A stretch of DNA of 64,000 bases from Diacronema lutheri (Eukaryota > Haptophyta > Pavlovophyceae > Pavlovales > Pavlovaceae): assembly GCA_019448385.1 (NCBI GenBank), contig JAGTXO010000042.1:186001-250000 (forward strand), in the 5' to 3' direction. Of the stretch, positions 1 to 8,675 are shown piece by piece; within the stretch, counting starts at the first letter, position 1, and each line of letters opens with the position of its first letter. The translations under genes were made by a program, and so were the position numbers. The notes beneath the pieces were generated by a model that had not been told where the DNA came from, ran no database searches, and worked only from the letters and a program-made list of their open reading frames with translations.

Positions 1-177
1 ACGCTGAAAAAAGCGACGAGCCCGACGTGCCCGAGAAACCGGACACGCGTCGGCGAGCGAGGAGTAGGAACACAAAAGTCCGGGAGCGACATCGCATTGC
101 GCAAGCAGCAAAGGCAAAAAGGTTCAAAAGATGGGGAAGAGCCCAAAAGCCCTGTTCTGCAAAAGGGTGCGGTTCTC

Positions 178-187
178 TTTATAATAA
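178..187 (+). promoter_or_regulatory. TATA-like box upstream of the MFSD5-like gene
   Basis: An AT-only stretch (TTTATAATAA) stands out in otherwise GC-rich DNA about 22 bases before the ATG at 209. It resembles a core promoter box. Similar AT-rich boxes precede other starts in the window (4358, 13233, 29997, 63241). Its function is inferred from position only. Confidence 0.4.
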
Positions 188-208
188 TCGAAAAGAGGGC
201 CGCGCGGG

Positions 209-2361
209 ATGTTCGACGCGACGCAGGTCGGGGCGTGGGAGGTGTACCTCGGCTGCCCGGCGTGGTCGCTGGTGTTGTTCGCCGTGCTCGCCGCGATCTA
301 CGTGTCGCTGCTGCTGGTCCAGTCATACGTGCAGCCCGCTTCGCCGCAGCCCGAAACGGATGGAGCGCGGCCAACGCACGGCTCGCGCGGGGGCACCGAG
401 GCGGAGTTCGCCGTCTTCCAGCGCCGTTGGGCGGTCGTGTACACGACCATCATGCTCGCCGACTGGCTGCAGGGCACGCACATGTATGCCTTGTACGCGT
501 CGTACAGCCTGAGCAAGGACGACATCGGCAACCTCTTCCTGGCCGGCTTTGGCTCGGGCGCGGTCTTCTCGACCGTGATCGGCCCGTTTGTCGACCGCTG
601 CGGCCGCAAGGCGGGCTGCATACTCTACTGCGTGCTCGAGGTGCGGGCGCGTGCCAATTGGGTGGGAGCGCGCGGATGAGGGCGCCCTCACGCGGATGAG
701 CGCGCGCGCGCCCGCACGGTCCAGCTGGACCGTGCGCTGGACCGTGAGCGCGGCCTCCTCCGCGTGAGCGGATGAGGGAGCGCGCTGCGCGGCCGCGCTC
801 ACGCGGTGCGCGCGCGCGCGCGCGCGCAGATTGTGATCAACATACTCGAGCACTTCTCGTCGATGCGGCTGCTGCTCCTCGGCCGCGTGCTCGGCGGGAT
901 TTCGACATCGCTGCTCTTCTCGGCTTTTGAGGCCTGGCTCGTCACGGAGCACCGCAAGCGCGGTTTCCCCGAGCGGTGGCTCGAGCGCACTTTTAGTATG
1001 AACGGCGCCCTGAATGGCGTGACTGCGATTGCGGCTGGCCTCATCGCTCAGGCGCTCACGGTCAACCTGGGCATGGGCAGCATTGGCCCGTTCCGCGGCG
1101 CGATCGGCCTGACCTTTCTCGCGCTCGTCCAAATCCTGCCGTGGGACGAGAACCACGGCGACAGGCAGGCGGAGGTGTCGGCGTCTCTCCACCTGGCGCT
1201 CGGCACGATGCGCAAGCAGCCGTCCTTATGGATGCTCGGCGTCGTGCAGTCGCTCTTCGAGGGCGCCATGTACACCTTCGTCTTCAACTGGGTGCGCGAG
1301 CACCTCATCCGCGCGCCTGCCCTTCGCCGCGGGCTCGCGCCGCTCGGCCGGCGCCGGCGCACCGGCGCGCCGCACGCGGCGCGGCGCGTGCAGCGCGCAC
1401 GGCCTCGCGCCGCTGGCCTCTGATCTACGCGCCCTCGCCGTCGCGCCGCCCCGCGCCGCGCCGCGCAGGTGCCCGTCCTCGAGCCGCTCGCGCCCGCGAA
1501 CGCGCGCGCCGCCTTCCCGCACGGCATCGTGTTCGCCTGCTTCATGCTGTGCATCGCGTCCGGCTCCGCACTCTTCGAGCTCGCGGCGAGACGGCTCGAC
1601 GCGCGGCAGACCGTCGCGCTCACGCTTGCCATCGCGACGGCCGCGCTCGCGACGCCCGTGTCTGTCGAGTCTTTTGGCGCGGTCCTCTGCTGCTTTTGCG
1701 TCTTTGAGGCCTGCTGCGGCGCCTTTGGGCCCGGCTGCGCGACGCTGCGCTCCCGGTACGCGCGCGCGCCTGTGCCAGCAGCGGTTGCGCGGGCCAAGAC
1801 ATGGGGCGTGGGCGCGCGCGCGGCGCACGGCGCGTGAGGCATGGCTGGGACGGCTGCCGCATAGCAACGCGCAGCTCGCTTTGGCAATCGCGCTCCGCTG
1901 CGGCACGTGTGCCCCCAGGCCTCCCTCATCCCTCAATCTTCGTCGCTGTGCGCCCCAACGCGCGCGCTCTCGTTCGCCGCCCTGCGCTCACCAGGGTGAT
2001 TCCGCCCAAGATTCACTCGACCATCCTCAACTTCTACCGCATCTCCCTCAACCTGGCTGTCGTCGCCGGCACAAAGGTGCGCTGCGCTCCCGCGGCGCAG
2101 CGCCCGCGCGTGCGGCCGCGGACCTGTCTCTCGCGATCCGCTCGCCGGCCATCCACACCTGGGCCGCGTGCGTAAAGTTGCCCTCTAACGCGCAGTTTGG
2201 CTGCCTCCGCGCGACCTGCGCAGGGCTCGACCGTCGCGAGTAGTAGCACCCTCTTCGCCGCGTGCGCTATCGGCCTCGCGCTCGCAACCGCGTGCCAGCT
2301 TGCGCTGAACGCCGACCCGCGCGTGCACAGGCCGGCGACCGACGGCCGCAAAGCTGAGTAG
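209..2361 (+). CDS. MFSD5-like major facilitator (molybdate-anion transporter family), five exons
   Basis: Proposed CDS join(209..640, 830..1291, 1469..1755, 1995..2076, 2224..2361), 466 aa, close to the usual length of MFSD5/MOT2 carriers. The donors I chose are GTGCGG, GTGCGC, GTACGC and GTGCGC, every acceptor is AG, and all phases close. Family features visible are DWLQGTHMYALY in the second helix, a GFGSG turn followed by the DRCGRK loop, the GRVLGGISTSLLFSAFEAW helix, and a late FYRISLNL segment. About twelve hydrophobic helices are present. By family, this is a polytopic carrier linked to molybdate uptake; substrate and membrane are not shown by the sequence. The ATG at 209 was chosen because the hydrophobic first helix follows directly and a TATA-like box lies just upstream. 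Confidence 0.88.
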
Positions 2362-2616
2362 CTCGGGGAGAAGGGTCACTTGTGCCCAGTTAGCCGCCCA
2401 AACGGCGGCCAGGACCAGAATGGACTCCTTCTCCTCCGTGACCACTCTCGCGACGGGCGGCCCGGCGATGCATGAAACGACATGAGCGGTCACACGCGCA
2501 GTACAACGCTTGCCAACGCCGAAGCCGCGCGCACGGATGCGGCGAAACCAATCCACGCGGGGCTGAATGTGCATGCGGCTGACATTACGCATTCGAGGCG
2601 AGCGGCGGTGTGGCGC

Positions 2617-3087
2617 TCACTGCTGCTGCGACGCGCCCTCCTTCAACCGCCGCTTTTCGGCCAGGTCTTTGATCGCCGCCTTGATCGCGTCCTCGGCGAG
2701 CATCGAGCAGTGCATCTTGACCGGCGGCAGCTTGAGCTGGCTGGAGATGTCCGTGTTTTTGATCGTCGAGCACTCCTCCAGCGTCTTGCCGCGCACCCAT
2801 TCGGTGGCAAACGAGCTGCTCGCAATTGCCGAGCCGCAGCCAAACGTCTTGAACACCGCCTCCTTCACGGTGCCGTCGTCGTTCACGCGAATCTGCAGCT
2901 TCATCACGTCGCCGCACGCAGGCGCGCCGACGATGCCCGTGCCGACGTCGGGGTCGTCTTTGTTCATCTTGCCCACGTTGCGCGGGTTCTCGTAATGGTT
3001 GATCACGTTCTCGTGGTACGCGCGCGCCACGGCCGGCAGGCGCGCAGCCGGAGCGCGCGTGAGCGCCAGGCGGCGGAGGGCGAGCAT
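2617..3087 (-). CDS. ISCU: Mitochondrial iron-sulfur cluster assembly scaffold ISCU/IscU
   Basis: A single exon of 156 aa. The scaffold on which mitochondrial Fe-S clusters are built from cysteine sulfur (NFS1) and iron. The three ligand cysteines are in their conserved contexts PACGD, FGCGSA and HCSML, and the LPPVK motif recognised by the HSP70 chaperone lies just before the last one. The N-terminus (MLALRRLALTRAPAARL) is rich in Arg, Ala and Leu without acidic residues, a typical mitochondrial presequence, followed by the family start YHENVINHYENPRNVG. The ATG at 3087 gives a normal family length. It converges with the carrier gene that ends at 2361. Confidence 0.97.
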   Translation of the reverse strand: MLALRRLALTRAPAARLPAVARAYHENVINHYENPRNVGKMNKDDPDVGTGIVGAPACGDVMKLQIRVNDDGTVKEAVFKTFGCGSAIASSSFATEWVRGKTLEECSTIKNTDISSQLKLPPVKMHCSMLAEDAIKAAIKDLAEKRRLKEGASQQQ

Positions 3088-3293
3088 GGCGGGAGGTCCT
3101 TTTGGGACACAGCGCCTTCGGACTTCTCCCGTACGGTTAGTTGGAGGGCTGGTGCGACCGGGGTCGCAAACGTTGGATCATCATGAAGCGGTGTGATGCT
3201 GGGGAAGGTGTGCTGAGAGCTCTGGGCGCCAAAGCAGGCCTCAGCACGCGTTCTTGTCCCGCCTTTCCGGCCTCGCGAGCAGCAGGCGCGAAG

Positions 3294-4319
3294 ATGCGCG
3301 CCCAGCAAGGACCGGCACGCAGGTTCTCACGCCTGCTGCTCGCGCTGCACGCGACGCTTGGGAACGCAGATGCGCCAAAAACCATCCGCGATGCATTTGT
3401 GCAGCTCAACGACGGGCACGCGATGCCCGCCGTCGGCCTCGGCACGTGGAAGGCGCCGATGAAGGGCGTCGTGCGCGCGGCGGTGCTGTCCGCGCTCGAG
3501 GCGGGCTACCGGCACATCGACTGCGCGAGCGTGTACAAGAATCAGCGAGAAATTGGCGTGGCGCTGCGCGAAGCGATGGAGCGCGGGATCGTCAGGCGCG
3601 AGGAGCTCTTTGTCACAAGCAAGCTCTGGAACTCCGACCACGCGCCCGAGCAGGTGCCCAAGGCGCTGCAGAAGACGCTGGACGACCTGCAGCTCGCCTA
3701 CCTCGACCTGTACCTCGTGCATTGGCCCGTGACAGGCAACCCCGGCCCAACGCTCACGCCGAGCACGGCGGACACGTGGCACGCGATGGAGGGGCTCGTG
3801 ACGTCGGGCAAGGTGCGCTCGATCGGCGTCTCCAACTTCTCGGCCAAGAAGCTCAGCGAGCTGTGCCTCGACTCGCGCACGCGCATCCGGCCGGCCGTCA
3901 ACCAGGTCGAGCTGCACCCGCTGCATCGGCAGGACGCGCTGCTCGCGCGCGCGCGCGAGCTCGGCGTGCATTTGACCGCCTACTCGCCGCTCGGCTCCGC
4001 CGACTCGGCGAGCATGCTCAAGCACGATGGCGCGTCGCTTCTCGCGCACCCGGCCGTCGTGCGCGCCGCGCGCGAGCTTGGCCGCACGCCGGCGCAGGTG
4101 CTCGTCCGCTGGGCGGTGCAGCGCGGGACGAGCGCGATCCCAAAGTCGGTGCAGCCTACGCGCATCCGCGACAACCTCGCAGTGCTCTCGTGGGAGCTGC
4201 CCGCCGAGCAGATGGCGACCCTTTCGGCGCTCGAGCCGCAGATGCGCCTTCTCACGGGCGCTCCATTCGTCGGCCGTGCAGGCCCGTACCGGTCGGCCGC
4301 CGAGCTGTGGGACGAGTAG
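3294..4319 (+). CDS. Aldo-keto reductase, tandem copy 1
   Basis: AKR-superfamily TIM-barrel oxidoreductase, 341 aa from this ATG; an in-frame ATG at 3183 would add 37 residues. The NADPH-dependent carbonyl reductase tetrad is present: Asp in GYRHIDCAS, Tyr in SVYKN, Lys in TSKLWNSD and His in YLVHWP. The cofactor-binding C-terminal segment (AIPKSVQPTRIRDNL) is intact. The N-terminus carries an extra hydrophobic stretch (RLLLALHATLGNA) that could be a targeting signal. First of four head-to-tail copies. From about 3409 to 4240 it is almost identical in DNA to copy 4, but both ends differ, which points to gene conversion. The physiological substrate cannot be inferred. Confidence 0.92.
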   Translation: MRAQQGPARRFSRLLLALHATLGNADAPKTIRDAFVQLNDGHAMPAVGLGTWKAPMKGVVRAAVLSALEAGYRHIDCASVYKNQREIGVALREAMERGIVRREELFVTSKLWNSDHAPEQVPKALQKTLDDLQLAYLDLYLVHWPVTGNPGPTLTPSTADTWHAMEGLVTSGKVRSIGVSNFSAKKLSELCLDSRTRIRPAVNQVELHPLHRQDALLARARELGVHLTAYSPLGSADSASMLKHDGASLLAHPAVVRAARELGRTPAQVLVRWAVQRGTSAIPKSVQPTRIRDNLAVLSWELPAEQMATLSALEPQMRLLTGAPFVGRAGPYRSAAELWDE

Positions 4320-4357
4320 CAGTTTCCGGCTCTCCACGGATTTCCCGTTTACAGGCC

Positions 4358-4364
4358 TTTATAT
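4358..4364 (+). promoter_or_regulatory. TATA-like box before aldo-keto reductase copy 2
   Basis: TTTATAT lies in the 121-bp gap between copy 1 and copy 2, about 77 bases before the ATG at 4441. It is the only strongly AT-rich spot in the gap. Its promoter role is inferred. Confidence 0.3.
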
Positions 4365-4440
4365 CGTCCTCCATACTGTATCATACTCACTTCCGCCCGT
4401 CCGTCCACGCACACGCGCTCAGAATACCGTCTTGCGCAGC

Positions 4441-5430
4441 ATGATGACCTCGGAGCATAAGACGTGCCACGGCGACAATGTGCCGTTCTTCAAGCTCAAC
4501 GACGGTAACCTCATGCCCGCCATCGCGCTCGGCACGTGGAAGATCGAGAAGGAGGACATCAAGAAGGCCGTGCACGCGGCGCTCGAGGCGGGCTACCGGC
4601 ACATCGACTGTGCGTCCAACTACGCGAACGAGGACGCGGTCGGCGAAGCGCTGCGCGAGGCGCTCGACCGCGGGATGGTGAAGCGCGAGGAGCTCTACAT
4701 CGCGAGCAAGCTCTGGAACTCCGACCACGCGCCCGAGCAGGTGCCCAAGGCGCTGCAGAAGACGCTCCACGACCTGCAGCTCACATACCTCGACTGCTAC
4801 TACGTGCACTGGCCCGTGACCGACGTGAGCGGGCCCGAGCTCACGCCGAGCACGGCGGACACGTGGCACGCGATGGAGGGGCTCGTGACGTCGGGCAAGG
4901 TGCGCTCGATCGGCGTCTCCAACTTCTCGGTCAAGAAGCTCAGCGAGCTGTGCCTCGACTCGCGCACGCGCATCCGGCCGGCCGTCAACCAGGTCGAGCT
5001 GCACCCGATGCTGCGTCAGGACGCGCTGCTCAAGCGCGCGCGCGAGCTCGGCGTATTGATGGCTGCCTACGCACCGCTCGGCTCGCGCGACTCGACCAAC
5101 ATCTTCCACCACACGGGCGCTGCGCTCCTCGACCACCCGGACGTGAAGAAGACGGCGGACGAGCTCGGCCGCACGCCCGGCCAGGTCCTCCTCCGCTGGG
5201 CCGTGCAGCGCGGCACATGCGCGGTCGGAAAGTCTGTCAGCCCGGAGCGCATCCGCGCCAACGTCGACGTGCTTTCGTGGGAGCTCTCGCCGGAGCAGAT
5301 GGACAAGCTGGGCACGATCGAGCCGCAGGTGCGCTTCATCTCGGGCGACCTCTTCCTCAACGAGCATGGCCCGTACAAGGACCTCTCACAGCTGTGGGAC
5401 GAGGACACGCAGTCGGCGCATCCGGCGTGA
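4441..5430 (+). CDS. Aldo-keto reductase, tandem copy 2
   Basis: AKR enzyme of 329 aa, no introns. It starts MMTSEHKTCHGDN and lacks the hydrophobic leader of copies 1 and 3, so it may be the cytosolic member. Tetrad residues: Asp in GYRHIDCAS, Tyr in SNYAN, Lys in ASKLWNSD, His in YVHWPVTD. Closely matches copy 3 over most of its length, including the C-terminal tail ending DEDTQSAHPA, but carries its own residues around 5010-5070 (MLRQDALLKRARELGVLMAA), where copy 3 reads like copies 1 and 4. The start was chosen as the first ATG with a normal family N-terminus. Confidence 0.93.
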   Translation: MMTSEHKTCHGDNVPFFKLNDGNLMPAIALGTWKIEKEDIKKAVHAALEAGYRHIDCASNYANEDAVGEALREALDRGMVKREELYIASKLWNSDHAPEQVPKALQKTLHDLQLTYLDCYYVHWPVTDVSGPELTPSTADTWHAMEGLVTSGKVRSIGVSNFSVKKLSELCLDSRTRIRPAVNQVELHPMLRQDALLKRARELGVLMAAYAPLGSRDSTNIFHHTGAALLDHPDVKKTADELGRTPGQVLLRWAVQRGTCAVGKSVSPERIRANVDVLSWELSPEQMDKLGTIEPQVRFISGDLFLNEHGPYKDLSQLWDEDTQSAHPA

Positions 5431-5714
5431 GGTCCTCACGGCTCGGCTACCGCAGCGCACCGCCGACGCTGGATCCACATTTCGCACACCGGACCCGCAC
5501 GATCGTCAATTGCAAGAGTGATGTGGTACCATACCATCGGGGGTCTGAGGAATGTTCTGAGAAAGGTTCCAAAAGAGGAATCCATGGGGAGTGTTTTTGA
5601 GCATCGATCGCGCAGCGGACAGAGTCACGCGCATCCACCGGATGCGCCTGCGCTCGGCCGCGCACACATCGCCTTGGCAGTGTTGAAAGAAGGAACCGGA
5701 AAACGTGACGAACG

Positions 5715-6812
5715 ATGCACCCCTGCTATCCGTCGGCAGGAGGCCGCGGAGCGCTACTATCCACTTTTTCGATGCTGCTCGCTATTGCGTGTTTCGCTGC
5801 GCTCCCGGTCGCGGGCGGCCGCCGGGCGATGTCGCAGCTGCGCACGTGCCATGGCGACAGCATGCCGCTCTTCAAGCTCAACGACGGTAACCTCATGCCC
5901 GCCATCGCGTTCGGCACGTGGAAGATCGAGAAGGAGGACGTCAAGAAGGCCGTGCACGCGGCGCTCGAGGCGGGCTACCGGCACATCGACTGTGCGTCCA
6001 ACTACGCGAACGAGGACGCGGTCGGCGAAGCGCTACGCGAGGCGCTCGACCGCGGGATGGTGAAGCGCGAGGAGCTCTACATCGCGAGCAAGCTCTGGAA
6101 CTCCGACCACGCGCCCGAGCAGGTGCCCAAGGCGCTGCAGAAGACGCTCCACGACCTGCAGCTCACATACCTCGACTGCTACTACGTGCACTGGCCCGTG
6201 ACCGACGTGAGCGGGCCCGAGCTCACGCCGAGCACGGCGGACACGTGGCACGCGATGGAGGGGCTCGTGACGTCGGGCAAGGTGCGCTCGATCGGCGTCT
6301 CCAACTTCTCGGCCAAGAAGCTCAGCGAGCTGTGCCTCGACTCGCGCACGCGCATCCGGCCGGCCGTCAACCAGGTCGAGCTGCACCCGATGCATCGGCA
6401 GGACGCGCTGCTCGCGCGCGCGCGCGAGCTCGGCGTGCAGATGTCTGCCTACGCTCCGCTCGGCTCGCGCGACTCGACCAACATCTTTCACCACACGGGC
6501 GCTGCGCTCCTCGACCACCCGGACGTGAAGAAGACGGCGGACGAGCTCGGCCGTACGCCCGGCCAGGTCCTCCTCCGCTGGCCCGTGCAGCGCGGCACGT
6601 GCGCGGTCACAAAGTCCGTCAGCCCGGAGCGCATCCGCGCCAACGTCGACGTGCTTTCGTGGGAGCTCTCGCCGGAGCAGATGGACAAGCTGGGCACGAT
6701 CGAGCCGCAGGTGCGCTTCATCTCGGGCGACCTCTTCCTCAACGAGCATGGCCCGTACAAGGACCTCTCACAGCTGTGGGACGAGGACACGCAGTCGGCG
6801 CATCCGGCGTGA
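5715..6812 (+). CDS. Aldo-keto reductase, tandem copy 3, with signal-peptide-like leader
   Basis: AKR enzyme of 365 aa from the ATG at 5715; starting at 5829 would give 327 aa. The longer form begins with a hydrophobic segment (TFSMLLAIACFAALPVAGG) that looks like a signal peptide, so secretory or plastid routing is possible. The AKR tetrad is intact. One visible change is RWPVQRG where the others read RWAVQRG. The body is copy-2-like, but the segment near 6390-6440 is copy-1/4-like, so the gene is a mosaic. The leader end (GGRRAMSQLRTCHGDSM) is shared at DNA level with copy 4. Confidence 0.9.
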   Translation: MHPCYPSAGGRGALLSTFSMLLAIACFAALPVAGGRRAMSQLRTCHGDSMPLFKLNDGNLMPAIAFGTWKIEKEDVKKAVHAALEAGYRHIDCASNYANEDAVGEALREALDRGMVKREELYIASKLWNSDHAPEQVPKALQKTLHDLQLTYLDCYYVHWPVTDVSGPELTPSTADTWHAMEGLVTSGKVRSIGVSNFSAKKLSELCLDSRTRIRPAVNQVELHPMHRQDALLARARELGVQMSAYAPLGSRDSTNIFHHTGAALLDHPDVKKTADELGRTPGQVLLRWPVQRGTCAVTKSVSPERIRANVDVLSWELSPEQMDKLGTIEPQVRFISGDLFLNEHGPYKDLSQLWDEDTQSAHPA

Positions 6813-7021
6813 GGTCCTCACGATCCATTGGAGAACAGCATGTACACGTCAAGCCATCCGCCCCTGGCGCGCGCGCGCGGGCCGATGGACGCGCACGGGT
6901 TGGGTACGCCTGCGCCCGGCCGCGCGGCGCGCGCTCAACGCCTGGCACTTTACCAACCCTCATACCCGCGACTGCCACGAAAATTATTCGGAAATTGGCC
7001 ATCGCAGAATTTGAAGTTTCG

Positions 7022-8041
7022 ATGCTGCATGCTCTCGCGAGCGTAGCTGCGCTCCAGGTCGCGGGCGGCCGTCGGGCGATGTCGCAGCTGCGCACGTGCC
7101 ATGGCGACAGTATGCCGCTTATCCAACTCAACGACGGGCACGCGATGCCCGCCGTCGGCCTCGGCACGTGGAAGGCGCCGATGAAGGGCGTCGTGCGCGC
7201 GGCGGTGCTGTCCGCGCTCGAGGCAGGCTACCGGCACATCGACTGCGCGAGCGTGTACAAGAACGAGGAGGAGATCGGCGAGGCGCTGCGCGAGGCGATG
7301 GAGCGCAGGATCGTCAGGCGCGAGGAGCTCTTTGTCACAAGCAAGCTTTGGAACTCCGACCACGCGCCCGAGCAGGTGCCCAAGGCGCTGCAGAAGACGC
7401 TGGACGACCTGCAGCTCGCCTACCTCGACCTGTACCTCGTGCATTGGCCCGTGACAGGCAACCCCGGCCCAACGCTCACGCCGAGCACGGCGGACACGTG
7501 GCACGCGATGGAGGGGCTCGTGACGTCGGGCAAGGTGCGCTCGATCGGCGTCTCCAACTTCTCGGCCAAGAAGCTCAGCGAGCTGTGCCTCGACTCGCGC
7601 ACGCGCATCCGGCCGGCCGTCAACCAGGTCGAGCTGCACCCGCTGCATCGGCAGGACGCGCTGCTCGCGCGCGCGCGCGAGCTCGGCGTGCATTTGACCG
7701 CCTACTCGCCGCTCGGCTCCGCCGACTCGGCGAGCATGCTCAAGCACGATGGCGCGTCGCTTCTCGCGCACCCGGCCGTCGTGCGCGCCGCGCGCGAGCT
7801 TGGCCGCACGCCGGCGCAGGTGCTCGTCCGCTGGGCGGTGCAGCGCGGGACGAGCGCGATCCCAAAGTCGGTGCAGCCTACGCGCATCCGCGACAACCTC
7901 GCCGTGCTCTCGTGGGAGCTGCCCGCCGAGCAGATGGCGACCCTTTCGGCGCTCGAGCCGCAGGTGCGCTTCATCGGCGGCGCGTTTTGGCTCAACAACG
8001 CGGGGCCTTACCGAACGCTCGCGCAACTCTGGGATGATTAA
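7022..8041 (+). CDS. Aldo-keto reductase, tandem copy 4
   Basis: AKR enzyme of 339 aa. Its start (MLHALASVAALQVAGGRRAMSQ) shares the copy-3 leader junction, the central part is nearly identical to copy 1, and the C-terminus (GGAFWLNNAGPYRTLAQLWDD) is its own. Asp, Tyr, Lys and His of the tetrad are present (HIDCAS, SVYKN, TSKLWNSD, LVHWP). It lies 209 bp after copy 3 and is followed directly by a long G-rich homopolymer tract, which ends the array. Confidence 0.92.
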   Translation: MLHALASVAALQVAGGRRAMSQLRTCHGDSMPLIQLNDGHAMPAVGLGTWKAPMKGVVRAAVLSALEAGYRHIDCASVYKNEEEIGEALREAMERRIVRREELFVTSKLWNSDHAPEQVPKALQKTLDDLQLAYLDLYLVHWPVTGNPGPTLTPSTADTWHAMEGLVTSGKVRSIGVSNFSAKKLSELCLDSRTRIRPAVNQVELHPLHRQDALLARARELGVHLTAYSPLGSADSASMLKHDGASLLAHPAVVRAARELGRTPAQVLVRWAVQRGTSAIPKSVQPTRIRDNLAVLSWELPAEQMATLSALEPQVRFIGGAFWLNNAGPYRTLAQLWDD

Positions 8042-8053
8042 CACGGGAAGGGG

Positions 8054-8097
8054 TTTGGGGGGGGGGGGAAGGGGGGGGGGGGGGGGGGGGGGGGCGG
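8054..8097. repeat. Poly-G tract after the aldo-keto reductase array
   Basis: About 44 bases made almost only of G, broken by two A and one C. One of several long G/C homopolymers in the window; here it is intergenic, between the end of copy 4 and the receiver-domain exon. It could form G-quadruplex DNA, and such runs are prone to length errors in sequencing. Confidence 0.85.
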
Positions 8098-8154
8098 GGC
8101 AGCCACGCAGCTAGTGCTGACCCCGCTGTCCTGACGTAAGCGCCGTTAGTAGTA

Positions 8155-8566
8155 TTATGAAAGTGTAAAAGAGTTTTCTACCACAATCATGCTCGCCTTC
8201 GAGAGCTTGGCGAGCCCCGCACTGTCCTTGTCGACACACATCGGCAGCCCTGACGCCTCAAAGTGGCCGCGCTCCACGCAGCCGCTCGGGTCGCCCGTCA
8301 CGCCGATGATTGTGCCGGCAAAGCCGCCCGCGCGGAGTGCGCGCGCCGCGTCCGCGCCGCACATGACGGGCATCTGGTTGTCGAGCACGATGACGCTGTA
8401 CTCGCGCCCCGCCGCCATCGCGACCGCCTCCTGCCCGTTCTCCACGTAGTCGGTCGGCACGCCGAGCTTCTGGAAGACGCGCAGCCGCATCGTGAAGCTG
8501 AGCACGCGATCGTCCTCGGCGTACAGCACGCGGAAGCCGGGCGGGAAGAGCCGCGCGGACGCGTCG
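8155..8566 (-). CDS. Response-regulator receiver (REC) domain, orphan 3' exon
   Basis: A two-component receiver domain of about 136 aa ending at TAA. The acidic pair is in VLYAEDDR, the phospho-acceptor Asp in VIVLDNQMPVMCG, the Thr in IIGVTGD and the conserved Lys in MCVDKD, so phosphorylation looks possible. There is no ATG in frame upstream; the exon appears to begin at an acceptor (TTGCCCAG) at 8567. The next upstream gene on the strand, the EF-hand protein, stops at 8676, with no ATG between. This could be an alternative last exon of that gene, or the surviving end of a hybrid kinase. Confidence 0.72.
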
Positions 8567-8675
8567 CTGGGCAAGCCACGCTCTCCTCCTCCTTCCCTCC
8601 CCTTCGGATCACGCGGCGCCCCACCGCCGAGCTCTCGGCCTGCACGAAGCCCGACGCGGCCTCGGAGCTCGCGAG

